Part shown: piece by piece, positions 53,381-53,435 of the stretch
Layout: each line of letters begins with the position of its first letter
Position numbering within the stretch: position 1 is the first letter of the stretch
Assembly: GCA_023230485.1 (NCBI GenBank)
Contig: JALNXG010000020.1
Location: 1-53,435, forward strand
Direction of reading: 5' to 3'
Source of the DNA: Melioribacteraceae bacterium
GTDB lineage: Bacteria; Bacteroidota; Ignavibacteria; Ignavibacteriales; Melioribacteraceae
DNA length: 53,435 bases
Notes under the pieces: model-generated
What the model saw: the letters and a program-made list of their open reading frames with translations, nothing else
What the model was told of the DNA's origin: nothing
The model's database searches: none
Translations under genes and position numbers: made by a program

Positions 53381-53435
53381 TTATTCCTACCGCTTTCCTA
53401 CGCTGGTATTATCCAGTTCAGGTTCAAGGGTTTGC
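53381..53435 (-). promoter_or_regulatory. TPP riboswitch (3' part; 5' part beyond window)
   Basis: On the - strand the sequence holds the conserved TPP (thi-box) 3' elements: TGAACCTGA (53426-53418), CTGGATAATACCAG, then CCAGCGTAGG (53406-53397). This is the pyrophosphate-sensing arm. The pyrimidine-sensing arm with CTGAGA would lie at higher coordinates, past the window end. With the terminator at 53347-53372 it should switch off the thiamine operon when TPP is plentiful. Confidence 0.93.

Overview
The window is a low-GC stretch (about one third GC by eye), densely packed with genes, from a Gram-negative member of the Bacteroidota/Chlorobi/Ignavibacteriota (FCB) lineage. The clues are a DUF2795 protein, a gldE-like gene next to ssb, a YbeY whose third metal His is Asp, FCB-type ExbBDD and OmpP1/FadL proteins, and a TonB receptor with a carboxypeptidase-regulatory-like N-domain. 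HPr, Enzyme I and HPr kinase occur with no sugar permease in view, and the TrpRS carries the cysteine spacing of iron-sulfur enzymes, which would suit an anaerobic or facultative relative of Ignavibacterium/Melioribacter. The placement is an inference. Almost everything is core chromosome. I see no rRNA, tRNA, CRISPR array, transposase or phage gene.

Layout. 1-820 is the 3' end of a propeller-repeat protein on the + strand. From 30334 down to 962 the - strand carries about 34 tightly spaced, often overlapping genes: ExbB/ExbD/ExbD, a GatB/YqeY protein, CvpA, MutS2, an OmpP1/FadL porin, a SPOR lipoprotein, Ssb, a GldE-like CBS protein, an MCE protein, gamma-glutamyltranspeptidase, AcpS, MnmA, an HNH nuclease, TrpRS, ScpA, ScpB, RluB, PBP4, LysRS, a gamma-carbonic anhydrase-like protein, YbeY, a DUF494 protein, TopA, a Xer recombinase, HPF, HPr kinase, an M23 peptidase, a DUF2795 protein, DNA polymerase III delta', RicT and hydroxybutyryl-CoA dehydrogenase. 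polA (+) diverges from exbB across the only non-coding gap longer than 300 bp.

42853-33463 (- strand) is one overlapping run: type 2 IPP isomerase, polyprenyl synthase, HPr, Enzyme I, a phosphoglucose/phosphomannose isomerase-like protein, an unusual metalloprotease/propeller/Omp85-barrel protein, a propeller lipoprotein and a small membrane protein. It joins isoprenoid supply, a regulatory PTS, sugar-phosphate metabolism and envelope proteins. Next come two related sugar-type MFS carriers that converge on a secreted protein of unknown function, a methyltransferase, and smpB-tyrS (+).

The right end (53435-48810, - strand) is a thiamine salvage operon: the 3' half of a TPP riboswitch, an intrinsic terminator as its likely switch, a TonB-dependent receptor, a sodium:solute symporter and thiamine pyrophosphokinase. 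The symporter sits where most Bacteroidota carry PnuT.

The points most worth a second look are: (i) the thiamine operon with its symporter; (ii) the protease-propeller-Omp85 protein coupled to a BamB-like lipoprotein; (iii) the HNH gene, whose conserved N-terminus lies upstream of any ATG, GTG or TTG; (iv) the iron-sulfur TrpRS signature; and (v) inverted repeats just past the stop codons of + strand genes, inside the coding region of the convergent neighbour.
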